A stretch of DNA of 64,000 bases, taken from assembly GCA_049652745.1 (NCBI GenBank), contig JBASEY010000029.1:186001-250000 (forward strand), written 5' to 3'. Under the pieces are notes generated by a model. It searched no databases, had not been told where the DNA came from, and was given only the letters and a program-made list of their open reading frames with translations. Each line of letters opens with the position of its first letter. The first letter of the stretch is position 1. Positions 37,780-46,324 of the stretch are shown here, piece by piece. Origin of the DNA: JBASEY01 sp049652745. Its GTDB lineage: Bacteria; CSSED10-310. A program made the translations under genes and the position numbers.

Positions 37780-38240
37780 GAGTTGCTATAGGTTGTGATC
37801 ATGCAGGTTATATTTTAAAACCAATGATTGTTCGCTATTTGATTTCGAAAAATGTTGAGGTGCTCGATCAAGGGACAGACTCACTGGAATCAGTCGATTA
37901 TCCTGATTATGCAGAAAAAGTAGCTGTCGCCGTCGCCGATGGATTAGCGGACTATGGAATTCTCATTTGTGGAACAGGCTTAGGCATGGCAATATCTGCG
38001 AATAAAGTTCCTGGTGTCAGGGCTGTCACGGTAACAGAACCTTTTTCGGCAGAAATGGCTCGAGCACATAATGATGCGAATGTTTTGACTATGGGCAGCA
38101 GGGTGATTGGTACTGATTTGGCCATACGGATTACCGAGGTTTTTATATCCACCCTATTCGAAGGTGGACGCCATAGTAAAAGGCTTGATAAAATTTCTTT
38201 ACTTGAATCCCGTGACAGAACCGGGGATGAACAGTTGTGA
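37776..38240 (+). CDS. rpiB: ribose-5-phosphate isomerase B
   Basis: RpiB interconverts ribose-5-phosphate and ribulose-5-phosphate (pentose phosphate pathway). Signature segments are AIGCDHAGY at the start, [30 protein letters not shown] with the catalytic Cys, and [18 protein letters not shown]. The 154-residue length is normal. It is translationally coupled to ribF (ATGA overlap) and to the deaminase gene (GTGA overlap), so it is an internal member of the operon. It could also act on related sugars such as allose-phosphate; no allose genes are nearby. Confidence 0.95.
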   Translation: MRVAIGCDHAGYILKPMIVRYLISKNVEVLDQGTDSLESVDYPDYAEKVAVAVADGLADYGILICGTGLGMAISANKVPGVRAVTVTEPFSAEMARAHNDANVLTMGSRVIGTDLAIRITEVFISTLFEGGRHSKRLDKISLLESRDRTGDEQL

Positions 38241-38704
38241 TTGAGCGCCCCACTTGGGATGAGTATTTTATGGAGATTGCCTATCTGATCAGCAGGCGTT
38301 CTACCTGTTTACGTAGGCAAGTTGGAGCTGTCATTGTCAAGCAAAATCAAATTCTGGCAACCGGCTATAATGGAGTGCCTTCCGGGATCAAGCATTGCAA
38401 TGAACAGGGCGGTTGTCTGCGTGAAAAATTATGTGTTCCTAGTGGGCAACGGCATGAACTTTGTCGAGGTTTACACGCTGAACAAAATGCCATCATTCAA
38501 GCCGCAGTTCATGGTTTATCGATTAGAGGCGCGAAAATCTATTGTACTACAATGCCCTGTATTGTCTGCACGAAAATGATTATTAATGCCGGCATGGAGG
38601 AAATAATATATTCTGAAGGCTATCAAGATGAACTGTCGCAGGAAATGATGGAACAGGCAGGTATTCTTCTGCGCCTTTTTCCACTGAAAGCGCCGACAAA
38701 ATAA
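38237..38704 (+). CDS. deoxycytidylate deaminase (ComEB-type)
   Basis: This zinc deaminase converts dCMP to dUMP, the precursor of dTMP. It has a [13 protein letters not shown] opening and the zinc site HAEQNAII with downstream [10 protein letters not shown] (His, Cys, Cys and catalytic Glu). Additional Cys and His residues in the central insert ([19 protein letters not shown]) match the ComEB/dCMP-deaminase subgroup. It starts with GTG overlapping the rpiB stop. Sitting directly before nrdR, it fits a deoxynucleotide-metabolism module. Length is 155 residues. Confidence 0.93.
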   Translation: MIERPTWDEYFMEIAYLISRRSTCLRRQVGAVIVKQNQILATGYNGVPSGIKHCNEQGGCLREKLCVPSGQRHELCRGLHAEQNAIIQAAVHGLSIRGAKIYCTTMPCIVCTKMIINAGMEEIIYSEGYQDELSQEMMEQAGILLRLFPLKAPTK

Positions 38705-38720
38705 GTAGAGGTGAAAGACG

Positions 38721-39182
38721 ATGAAATGTCCATTTTGTGGTAACTATGAAGATAAGGTTGTAGATTCAAGACCATCAAAAGATGGTGAAACTATCCGACG
38801 ACGACGGGAATGCCTTAAATGTCTCAGGCGGTTCACTTCTTATGAGCAAATCGAAGAACTGCATTATATGGTCATAAAAAAAGATGGTCGACGCGAACGA
38901 TTTGATAGGAGTAAAATTTTAAGAGGTTTAAACAAAGCGTTTGAAAAACGACCAGTCAAACAGGTTGATATTGAACGCTTGGTAGATGAAGTTGAACAAT
39001 TGTTACATGCTCAAGTCGACAGGGAAATTTCAACGGAACAAATTGGCGAATATGTGATTGAGCGGATAAAATCAATGGACGAAATCGCTTACGTTCGCTT
39101 TGCGTCAGTGTATAGAAAATTCAAGGATTTTCAGCAGTTTTATGACGAATTATATCACATCCTGATATCAAAATCCCGTTGA
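38721..39182 (+). CDS. nrdR: transcriptional repressor NrdR
   Basis: NrdR represses ribonucleotide reductase genes in response to bound ATP/dATP. The N-terminal zinc ribbon has C3-x2-C6 and C31-x2-C34 (MKCPFCGNYED and ECLKCLRRFTSYE). The rest is an ATP-cone (VIKKDGRRERFDRSKILRGL ... EIAYVRFASVYRKF). At 153 residues it has the usual length. Its targets are not in this window: no nrd genes are seen. The regulator gene at 39184 follows immediately. Confidence 0.96.
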   Translation: MKCPFCGNYEDKVVDSRPSKDGETIRRRRECLKCLRRFTSYEQIEELHYMVIKKDGRRERFDRSKILRGLNKAFEKRPVKQVDIERLVDEVEQLLHAQVDREISTEQIGEYVIERIKSMDEIAYVRFASVYRKFKDFQQFYDELYHILISKSR

Positions 39183-39183
39183 C

Positions 39184-42100
39184 TTGACTCTTTCTGATAA
39201 AATGAAAGAGGTTGTTACAACAGATTTTCAAAAGGATATTCTTGATACCGCCGCATTGATGATCCAACCTTTCGATGTGAACTGGTTGGCAAAAGCGATC
39301 AGAAAACCCCGTAGAGGTGTTATCAACCAGGTGGGGCGTCTGTGTAAGCTTGGTGTGCTGAGACCATGCCGGACAGGAGAGTTGTATCAGTTTTCGGACA
39401 ATATGTCTCTGGAGAAAATTGAAACAGGCATACCTGACGAAAAGAAAAAATCCATTTACAACAGTTTATGGAATGCAATACAAGCTACCCCAACTCACAA
39501 ATCGTCCACGATGGCCTATTTCCAAAAGGCATGGGCTGCATCGAAAGCAGATGCGCCTGACGCTGTTGAACTTATCTCCGATGCTTTGAGATATGCATTC
39601 AAACTGGTGGATGACATCCTGGCTGATTCCATTTTTCTGCTTAGCGAAGAAAAATGGCCTGAGGAGCTGCCAAAACCAATCTTTCTAAGAAAAGCGGAGT
39701 ATGCGTTTTTAAAAGGCAATTCATATGAAGCACAAATTCTCATAAACAGACTTTTAAATGATAGCGGCACTCCACCGAATATAAAAACCCAAGCGGAAAT
39801 TTTAAAAATACGTATTTGTGTTCAAGAAGATTCCGAGTATTCAGGAGCAAACCAATTAAAACAATTGCTGGAACTGAATGCCGATCCATCCGCCATTCAT
39901 GAATTGTTGGTTCAGACTGTTGAAAATTACCAGGAATCGGGCTGCGGAGCGGTTGCCGAAACCCTGCTGGAATCTTCTTATTTCAAGGAATTTCCAAACA
40001 AAATGATCGAAGCGGAGTTTTATTGGCTGAAAGGCAGACAATCACTGTTAAACGGAGATTTGGAAAAAGCAATTCAATACTTTCAGAAAGCTTTGATTAC
40101 AACAGAAAAGCACATCGATCGTTCTCTTGCGGCACGTATCATGATGGATGTTGCTCGTGTACATGGAATTTCAGGAAATACTACTAGAGAACATAATTGT
40201 TTGAGATTGGTTGCACACTTGATTCACAGAGGCAAGCGAGAATATCTGCACGGAAAAATGAGTCTTTATATTCTTGAGAAAGCATTGGAAGCAGGGAGTC
40301 TGAAGGAAGCCGGCGATATCATCTATAAAATTTTGCAAAATTGTCCTGGAGAATTCGGGCAATATCATTTTGCAGTTGCACTTTATGGCGGTTTAGTTTT
40401 GGCAGGCAGACTGAATCTTACCAGGCATTCAGCTTCGTATCTCAACGAGCTTATGGTTCATTTTAAAAAGGTACCATCAGAATTATTCTTGAGAATCTAT
40501 CATGTTCTGGATGATTTGACTGCCTTTTTTCCTGATCAGTGTTCCCATCTACAGGTAATTATCAGACAAACAGTCATGCAAAATTGTCGAGTATTCCAGC
40601 CATGTTTATCGGAAGGATTCAACTTTGATATTACCTATTCAATAGCGGCATTTCTTAGGCAAAGTCAATTGACATCCGATCTTCTGATGCAGGAATATCG
40701 ACAATCTGATGGACAGAATTATAAAGCGCTTGAACAGGCTGCATGGCTGGCTCAGAAAATTGGTGATCAAAAAAGAGATTCAGAGTTTAAACAGGTATTA
40801 ATCCAGCAGCAAAATAAATCTGAGGAATCCATAGAGAGCCAGTATGGTTCGTTTGTCTTAACCCTTCTGAACACCCAAACTTATGAGCAATATCAAAACG
40901 CTGTCCAATTATTTTTTTCTGATAATTTTGGGGTTGAGTCCGGAGTTTTTCTTTTGATTCAAAAGACCAGATTTGAATGGCACGAAGGTTGGGGGAAAAA
41001 ACCCGGATTGAAAGATCAGAGGGCAATTATTCGTGCGATTGAAAGAATGGATCGAATAAAGGGAAGCAAGATAGCATTCGCCAATTCCTGGGTCTGTGTG
41101 AGTTTACCTCCTCTTATACGATACGGCGGTTATTTACTGTTGAAAACCGATCATGTTAATTGGACATCGGAAAAGGAGAAGCTGTTAAACATTTTGGTCA
41201 AACCCATTGCAATCATGAGACAGATAATTTTAGATCAGGTTCATCGGGCAGAGAGTGTTTTCTTGCCGGGAAAAGACCATGCCGACAAATTGATTGGAAA
41301 GTCGCCACAAATACAGGAGCTTAGAAATAAAATCAGACGCATAGCGAACAGCCCGACAACTGTTCATATTTCCGGTGAAACAGGGACAGGTAAAGAGTTG
41401 ATTGCCGAGGCTATACACTATTGCGGTTCAAGAAAAGATCGTCCTTTTATTCCCTTTAATTGTTCCACTGGCCCGGAAGCCCTGATCGAGAGTGAATTAT
41501 TTGGCCATAAACGAGGCGCTTTTACTGGAGCTGTAGAAGCACGTAAAGGTATTTTTCAGATGGCACAAGGAGGTACGGTCTTTTTGGATGAAATAGCTGA
41601 TCTTCCTTTATCGGTTCAGGCGAAATTGCTTCGAGTATTGCAAGAGAAAAAAATCAGGCCTTTAGGCAGTGATGAAGATCTTTCCGTCGATGTAAGGATC
41701 ATATCGGCTACCCACAAACACCTTGATGAAGAGGTTAAAAAAGGCCGCTTCAGGAGCGATTTGTTTTACAGATTGGTTGTTTTGCATTTACAAGCTCCTT
41801 CGTTGCGTGAACGGCCTGAGGATGTACCGGTTCTAGCAGCATATTTTTTGAAGGATGCAATAGCTAAAATAGGGCCGGCAAACGTTAATTTTACTCACGA
41901 TGCCATAAAATGGCTCTCGTCGAGGTATTGGCCCGGAAACGTACGCGAATTACAAAATCTGATCGAAGCTGCTGCAAATTTTGTCGATACCAATGGAACT
42001 ATTGATGTGGCCGATTTGAAAAAATGGGCAAAATCGACAGTAGAGTATCCGAACGTCACGCTGGCGGATGCCATTGAAAAATACCAAGTTGAACTAATAA

Positions 42101-42240
42101 GAAAAGTGTTGGATTCTTGTGATGGCAGTGTAACCCTATCAGCTAAAAAACTGGGTGTCACTAGACAGACTTTGAATAAAAAGCTAAAAAGTATAGATTT
42201 ACAGAAGTCTATTACTCAGGGTTTTGAAAGGAATGAGTAG
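39184..42240 (+). CDS. sigma54-dependent transcriptional activator with N-terminal winged-helix/TPR region
   Basis: The C-terminal third is a bacterial enhancer-binding protein. It has an AAA+ domain with GETGTGK (731-737), GAFTGA (778-783), the loop that contacts sigma54, and Walker B FLDE (800-803), plus a Fis-type HTH near the end (LSAKKLGVTRQTLNKKL). Residues ~15-70 look like a winged helix (RGVINQVGRLCKLGVLRP). Residues ~90-560 are TPR-like helices, and ~570-690 a GAF-like sensor (SGVFLLIQKTRFEWHEGWG). The start is TTG 39184 or ATG 39202; neither has a strong ribosome binding site, and the gene begins one base after nrdR. The signal and regulon are unknown. Confidence 0.88.
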   Translation: MTLSDKMKEVVTTDFQKDILDTAALMIQPFDVNWLAKAIRKPRRGVINQVGRLCKLGVLRPCRTGELYQFSDNMSLEKIETGIPDEKKKSIYNSLWNAIQATPTHKSSTMAYFQKAWAASKADAPDAVELISDALRYAFKLVDDILADSIFLLSEEKWPEELPKPIFLRKAEYAFLKGNSYEAQILINRLLNDSGTPPNIKTQAEILKIRICVQEDSEYSGANQLKQLLELNADPSAIHELLVQTVENYQESGCGAVAETLLESSYFKEFPNKMIEAEFYWLKGRQSLLNGDLEKAIQYFQKALITTEKHIDRSLAARIMMDVARVHGISGNTTREHNCLRLVAHLIHRGKREYLHGKMSLYILEKALEAGSLKEAGDIIYKILQNCPGEFGQYHFAVALYGGLVLAGRLNLTRHSASYLNELMVHFKKVPSELFLRIYHVLDDLTAFFPDQCSHLQVIIRQTVMQNCRVFQPCLSEGFNFDITYSIAAFLRQSQLTSDLLMQEYRQSDGQNYKALEQAAWLAQKIGDQKRDSEFKQVLIQQQNKSEESIESQYGSFVLTLLNTQTYEQYQNAVQLFFSDNFGVESGVFLLIQKTRFEWHEGWGKKPGLKDQRAIIRAIERMDRIKGSKIAFANSWVCVSLPPLIRYGGYLLLKTDHVNWTSEKEKLLNILVKPIAIMRQIILDQVHRAESVFLPGKDHADKLIGKSPQIQELRNKIRRIANSPTTVHISGETGTGKELIAEAIHYCGSRKDRPFIPFNCSTGPEALIESELFGHKRGAFTGAVEARKGIFQMAQGGTVFLDEIADLPLSVQAKLLRVLQEKKIRPLGSDEDLSVDVRIISATHKHLDEEVKKGRFRSDLFYRLVVLHLQAPSLRERPEDVPVLAAYFLKDAIAKIGPANVNFTHDAIKWLSSRYWPGNVRELQNLIEAAANFVDTNGTIDVADLKKWAKSTVEYPNVTLADAIEKYQVELIRKVLDSCDGSVTLSAKKLGVTRQTLNKKLKSIDLQKSITQGFERNE

Positions 42241-42252
42241 ATTGGAGAAGAA

Positions 42253-43086
42253 ATGGACGCGTTCGGGAAAACAGATGTTGGATGTAAAAGGTCAGTAAAT
42301 CAAGATGCGTTTTATATAGATAAAAGCTTGTCTATTTTCATGGTTGCCGATGGGATGGGGGGACATAGAGCCGGTGATCTCGCCAGCCGCCTGGCGATTC
42401 GATCTATTATCAATTTTATCAGCAATCAAGTGCCACCGGATCATGAAAACCAGAAAATTGAAGAAATCATTATGATTGAAAAAGAGCTTTGTCGCTCAGC
42501 GGTTATATATGCAAACAACCAAGTGTTTCAGATGGCGGAAAGCCGTCCTGAATTACAGGGAATGGGCACGACAATCGACATGATAAAAATCATCAAAGGT
42601 TATGGGATTATTTGTCATGTTGGAGATTCCAGAGTATACAAAATATCAAATGGCGTGATACAACAGCTTACAAAAGATCACAGTCAAATTCAGGAGTTAA
42701 TTGATAACCACCAGATATCCGCAAAAGAAGCTGAATTTTCATCGCTGAAAAATGTGATTACCAGAGCTTTAGGGGGAAATGAAGACATCGAGGTGGATAC
42801 GCTTGTTGTGCCGATTTATGAAAATGATATTTTTTTACTTTGTACCGACGGATTGACTGGTGTCATGGAGAATTGGGAGATTGGTGAAGAACTGGGCATG
42901 TATGAGAATGATCTAGAAGAAGCTGTTAAGGGCTATATTGAAACGACCCTTGAACGAGGCGCGCCTGACAATGTCACTGTTTTGATCGTCGGACCCGCAG
43001 ATGAGCATGAATCTTTGCAGTTTGAAGATGAGCAAAGAAATCTACACATACTCAAGGAAATGCTAGGGCACGAATTCGTGGAATAA
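42253..43086 (+). CDS. PP2C-type Ser/Thr protein phosphatase
   Basis: This metal-dependent PPM/PP2C phosphatase has 277 residues. It contains NQDAF, VADGMGGHRAGDLAS, GMGTTIDM, CHVGDSRVYK, LTKDHSQIQEL, NVITRALG and LLCTDGLTG, which is the full set of family motifs and metal-binding Asp residues. GGAGAAGAA precedes the ATG. It lies 12 bp after the sigma54 activator. PP2C phosphatases usually reverse Hanks-type kinase phosphorylation. The only kinase-like protein in the window (9379) looks catalytically dead, so its partner kinase is probably elsewhere. Confidence 0.95.
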   Translation: MDAFGKTDVGCKRSVNQDAFYIDKSLSIFMVADGMGGHRAGDLASRLAIRSIINFISNQVPPDHENQKIEEIIMIEKELCRSAVIYANNQVFQMAESRPELQGMGTTIDMIKIIKGYGIICHVGDSRVYKISNGVIQQLTKDHSQIQELIDNHQISAKEAEFSSLKNVITRALGGNEDIEVDTLVVPIYENDIFLLCTDGLTGVMENWEIGEELGMYENDLEEAVKGYIETTLERGAPDNVTVLIVGPADEHESLQFEDEQRNLHILKEMLGHEFVE

Positions 43087-43112
43087 TATCGAAAAAGACT
43101 GCGGTATATAGT

Positions 43113-45251
43113 ATGAAGCTCAATCGGCAACAGGAAATGGCTGTTCGGCATTCAGGAGGACCGATTCTGGTTCTGGCGGGAGCCGGAAGTGGAAAAACAA
43201 GAATAATCGTCAATCGAATTCACAGCTTGGTCACATTGTCACGAGTTCCCGAGTGGCAGATATTGGCTATTACATTTACAAACAAGGCAGCAAACGAGAT
43301 GCGGGAAAGGATTGCCGCCATGCCTGACATCATCGAGCCAGGTAAGCTGACTATCGGCACATTTCATTCAATTTGCGCCCGAATTCTTCGCGTCGAACAC
43401 AGAAGACTTCTGTTTAATGCGAATTTTTCAATCGTAGACGAAGCCGAGCAGGTTTCACGACTTAAAAAAGCAATTCAGCAGTCGGGATACAATTCAAATG
43501 TGTTTACTGTAAAAGTACTGATATCTTTGATCAGCCAAGCCAAAAACAGGTTTGAAACCCCTGATTCGATGCTGGAAAAACATGGTGTTAACCCGTTTTA
43601 TCAGGGAGTATCCGATATCTATAAAATATATCAAAAAGGGCTCCAAACAGATCAATCCCTGGATTTCGATGACCTGATTGTCAGAACTGTGCGGCTTTTC
43701 AAAGATGAACCTGATGTTCTAGAAAAATACCAAAACAAATTCAGATATATCTTGATAGATGAATACCAGGACACCAACAATGCTCAATATGAACTAGTAC
43801 GTTTATTGGGCAGCAGATATCGAAATATCATGGCAGTTGGAGACGACGATCAATCCATTTATAGATGGCGAGGAGCGGAAATATCAAATATATTGAATTT
43901 CCCCAATGACTTTCCAGGCACAAAAATTATCAAGTTGGAACAAAACTACCGATCTACTCAAACAATTTTATCTGCAGCTTCTGCTTTGTTAACCCACAAT
44001 AAACTCAGAACACCCAAGGTTTTATGGACAGATAAATCGCATGGAGAATTAATTACATGTGGTATTTGGCTTGACGATCGCGCGGAAGCGGAAGCTATAT
44101 GCGATCTAATCAAACACACTATTGCAAAAAATGCCACTTCATACAATGACTTCGCCATTTTTTTTCGTATAAATATGCAGGCAAGGATTCTGGAAGAAGC
44201 CTTCAGAAAAAATCGAATACCGTATAAATTGGTTGGTAACACCAGTTTTTTCAGTAGAAAAGAAGTCAAAGATTTGCTCGCCTACATAAGATTGGTTTTG
44301 AACCCTCACGATTCAGGAGCGTGTCGTCGAATTTTGAATGTGCCACGTCGTGGAATTGGGAAAATAACCGTTGACCTGCTTGAAAAAACCGCTTTAGAAA
44401 AGGAATGCAGCTTTTATTTAGCAATAGACCATGTAATTACACAGAAGTTGTTGAGTAATGCCAAGACTCAGATATTGGAAACCTTTAAAGAACTGATCGA
44501 AAAGCTGATTCGTTATGCCGCACAACACAACGCCGTAGAATTTGTTGATTATCTTCTACAAGAATCATCCTATTCCGCTCAATTTGACCAGGACATATCT
44601 GCAGAAGCGGTAGCATCCTTGGAAATCATCGAAGGATTCAAAAATACCGTTGCAGATTATCTTCATCGAAGCGACGGGAAATTGGCCGGCTTTGCGGATT
44701 TCCTATCTTTATATAGCGATGATGAAGATACAAAACCTATGGAAAAAGATTATGTCCAATTGATGACATTGCATAGCGCAAAAGGTCTTGAATTTCCCAT
44801 CGTATTTATTTCGGGGCTGGAAGAGGACTTGTTTCCGCTGGTAAGGGATGAGGTGGATATAGACCCTGCAGCACTTGAGGAAGAAAGGCGGCTTCTTTAT
44901 GTCGGTATGACGCGCGCAAAGCAAAAACTGTATCTTTTCTGTGCCGCACAAAGGGGTCTTTATGGCAAAATTCGACGGCAAACCCCATCGCGGTTTCTGG
45001 AAGAAATTCCGAATGAATATAAAACAGCGATTTCAAACACAAGTAAAACACCCTTTGTAAAAAGACTTGGAGGGCCAAGTCCATCGAATACTTTTAACCC
45101 TGGAGAACGTATTCGCCATCCATCTCTGGGTTCCGGCACTGTCGTCGATTGTTCAGGAAGTGGGCCGAAGGCTAGAATAACCATTGACTTTGACCGCGTA
45201 GGCCGTAAGAAATTGATAGTCAGCCTGGCCAATCTAATACGCTTACACTAA
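43113..45251 (+). CDS. uvrD: UvrD/PcrA/Rep-family DNA helicase
   Basis: This superfamily 1A 3'-5' helicase for DNA repair and replication restart has 712 residues. Walker A is GGPILVLAGAGSGKTRIIVNRI. Other motifs are AITFTNKAANEM (Ia), ILIDEYQDTNNAQYELV (II), VGDDDQSIYRWRGAE (III), LEQNYRST (IV), VQLMTLHSAKGLEFP (V) and ERRLLYVGMTRAK (VI). The C-terminal ~50 residues have the Tudor-like PcrA/UvrD tail (ERIRHPSLGSGTVVD). No competing start is obvious, and the ribosome binding site at the ATG is weak. It is the last gene of the ribF-to-helicase run. Confidence 0.95.
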   Translation: MKLNRQQEMAVRHSGGPILVLAGAGSGKTRIIVNRIHSLVTLSRVPEWQILAITFTNKAANEMRERIAAMPDIIEPGKLTIGTFHSICARILRVEHRRLLFNANFSIVDEAEQVSRLKKAIQQSGYNSNVFTVKVLISLISQAKNRFETPDSMLEKHGVNPFYQGVSDIYKIYQKGLQTDQSLDFDDLIVRTVRLFKDEPDVLEKYQNKFRYILIDEYQDTNNAQYELVRLLGSRYRNIMAVGDDDQSIYRWRGAEISNILNFPNDFPGTKIIKLEQNYRSTQTILSAASALLTHNKLRTPKVLWTDKSHGELITCGIWLDDRAEAEAICDLIKHTIAKNATSYNDFAIFFRINMQARILEEAFRKNRIPYKLVGNTSFFSRKEVKDLLAYIRLVLNPHDSGACRRILNVPRRGIGKITVDLLEKTALEKECSFYLAIDHVITQKLLSNAKTQILETFKELIEKLIRYAAQHNAVEFVDYLLQESSYSAQFDQDISAEAVASLEIIEGFKNTVADYLHRSDGKLAGFADFLSLYSDDEDTKPMEKDYVQLMTLHSAKGLEFPIVFISGLEEDLFPLVRDEVDIDPAALEEERRLLYVGMTRAKQKLYLFCAAQRGLYGKIRRQTPSRFLEEIPNEYKTAISNTSKTPFVKRLGGPSPSNTFNPGERIRHPSLGSGTVVDCSGSGPKARITIDFDRVGRKKLIVSLANLIRLH

Positions 45252-45299
45252 ATTATTTTTCATTGTAATCGATTAAGCCTTTTTCGGAGGCTAAAAATG

Positions 45300-45344
45300 G
45301 AAGCTCCCGAATGATGAGGAGAGTGAACGATTATCGGGAGCTTC
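45300..45344. terminator. inverted repeat between convergent uvrD and ssb
   Basis: A perfect 11-bp inverted repeat (GAAGCTCCCGA / TCGGGAGCTTC) with a 23-nt loop fills the 110-bp gap between the convergent uvrD and comEA-ssb genes. No T-tract follows. A transcript-end hairpin or bidirectional terminator is likely. Confidence 0.5.
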
Positions 45345-45361
45345 ACCGAACACGAGGTGTG

Positions 45362-45718
45362 TTATTCCGACGGCTCTTCGTTTATGTCACGGCTGGGGTT
45401 CGTTGAAAGAAACTCGATGTCCTTGACAAGAATTTCAACAGAATTTCGTTTTGCTCCTTCATCCGTTTCCCAACTGCGTTGCTTTAAACTTCCCGAGACT
45501 CCGACTCTGCTGCCTTTTCGAAGGTATTCAACACATAATTGAGCCAATGATCCGAATGCCACACATCTGAACCAATGAGGAACCGTTTCACGATTGCCAT
45601 TGACCAGGCGAACTTCGTTATGTGCAAGGCTGAAATTGGCGATGCTCATACCATTTTCAGTTGTGCGGAGTTCTGGGTCTTGGCCGAGCCTTCCGATAAG
45701 TGTTACAGAATTAATCAT
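45362..45718 (-). CDS. ssb: single-stranded DNA-binding protein (internal in-frame start)
   Basis: The frame INSVTLIGRLGQDPELRTTENG begins an SSB OB fold of 118 residues, with typical HWFRCVAFGSLAQLCVEYLRKGSRV and SGSLKQRSW segments. ATGGAGGATAATATG provides GGAGG five bases before this ATG, so independent translation from within the comEA frame is strongly suggested. SSB coats single-stranded DNA in replication and repair. The product is short, and the acidic tail ends EEPSE rather than the usual DDIPF-like tip that recruits partner proteins. Confidence 0.88.
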   Translation of the reverse strand: MINSVTLIGRLGQDPELRTTENGMSIANFSLAHNEVRLVNGNRETVPHWFRCVAFGSLAQLCVEYLRKGSRVGVSGSLKQRSWETDEGAKRNSVEILVKDIEFLSTNPSRDINEEPSE

Positions 45719-46078
45719 ATTATCCTCCATGTCTTCTGTTTTGAGTTGGTAACAGTGCGCACCAGGCAAATTTTCGTTGTCTTCACTCAGCCCAGTGTGG
45801 TCACTGTCAGTTATATAAAAGTAATTCTCTAAAGTTTTTAATGTGTTACGACCTATTCCGGAGATTTTCAGCAAATCCTCCATTGAACGAAACCTACCTC
45901 GACGAGTTCTCTCAATGATGATTCGTGAGGCCAATGACGGGCCGATTCCTGGTATGGTTACCAGTTCTGCACGTGTGGCTTTGTTCAAATCAATAGTCGG
46001 TCGTACGTTCATGAATGATAAAAGTGCAGAAGCTAGAACGGTAAAAAGGATGAGTTGTATTTTCAATGCTTTTTTCAA
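45362..46078 (-). CDS. ComEA-like helix-hairpin-helix protein fused in frame to SSB
   Basis: This 238-codon frame starts at TTG 46078, with GGAGG seven bases upstream. Residues 1-24 form a signal peptide or anchor (LILFTVLASALLSF). Residues ~27-88 are a ComEA-type helix-hairpin-helix DNA-binding domain (IDLNKATRAELVTIPGIGPS, FRSMEDLLKISGIGRN). A ~25-residue polar linker leads without a stop into a complete single-stranded-DNA-binding OB fold. An internal ATG with a strong ribosome binding site begins SSB itself (see 45362-45718). Either two products arise from nested starts or an exported fusion is made. It could also be a chance loss of the stop between adjacent genes. Confidence 0.8.
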   Translation of the reverse strand: MKKALKIQLILFTVLASALLSFMNVRPTIDLNKATRAELVTIPGIGPSLASRIIIERTRRGRFRSMEDLLKISGIGRNTLKTLENYFYITDSDHTGLSEDNENLPGAHCYQLKTEDMEDNMINSVTLIGRLGQDPELRTTENGMSIANFSLAHNEVRLVNGNRETVPHWFRCVAFGSLAQLCVEYLRKGSRVGVSGSLKQRSWETDEGAKRNSVEILVKDIEFLSTNPSRDINEEPSE

Positions 46079-46093
46079 AGGCTAACCTCCACG

Positions 46094-46123
46094 GGCATAA
46101 CCTGTTGGGGCAAGTGTTATGCC
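46094..46123. promoter_or_regulatory. inverted repeat upstream of comEA-ssb
   Basis: An 8-bp perfect inverted repeat (GGCATAAC / GTTATGCC, 14-nt loop) lies about 16 bp upstream of the TTG start of the fusion gene and near its ribosome binding site. It could be a leader hairpin or an operator. The rest of the 246-bp gap before tsaD shows no gene. Confidence 0.3.
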
Positions 46124-46324
46124 AATATCGACACTGTTTCTATAACTAACTGATTATTAATGAAAAAACTTGATAAATGGTTTTTTTAACGAGAGCAGAT
46201 AGGAATAAATATGAGCTTATTTGGGTGGGATTACTAATGTGGCGCAGTTCTTTGCGAAAAATTACAACACCTTGATTTTTTTGATAATAATCAGACAAAA
46301 AGCAAGATTTTACCCTGTTAAATA

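Noticed and set aside
45362..46078. Calling the locus a natural-competence system
   Set aside because: The HHH domains are ComEA-like, but no comEC, dprA or pilus gene is in the window. The dCMP deaminase at 38237 is named ComEB only by family history.
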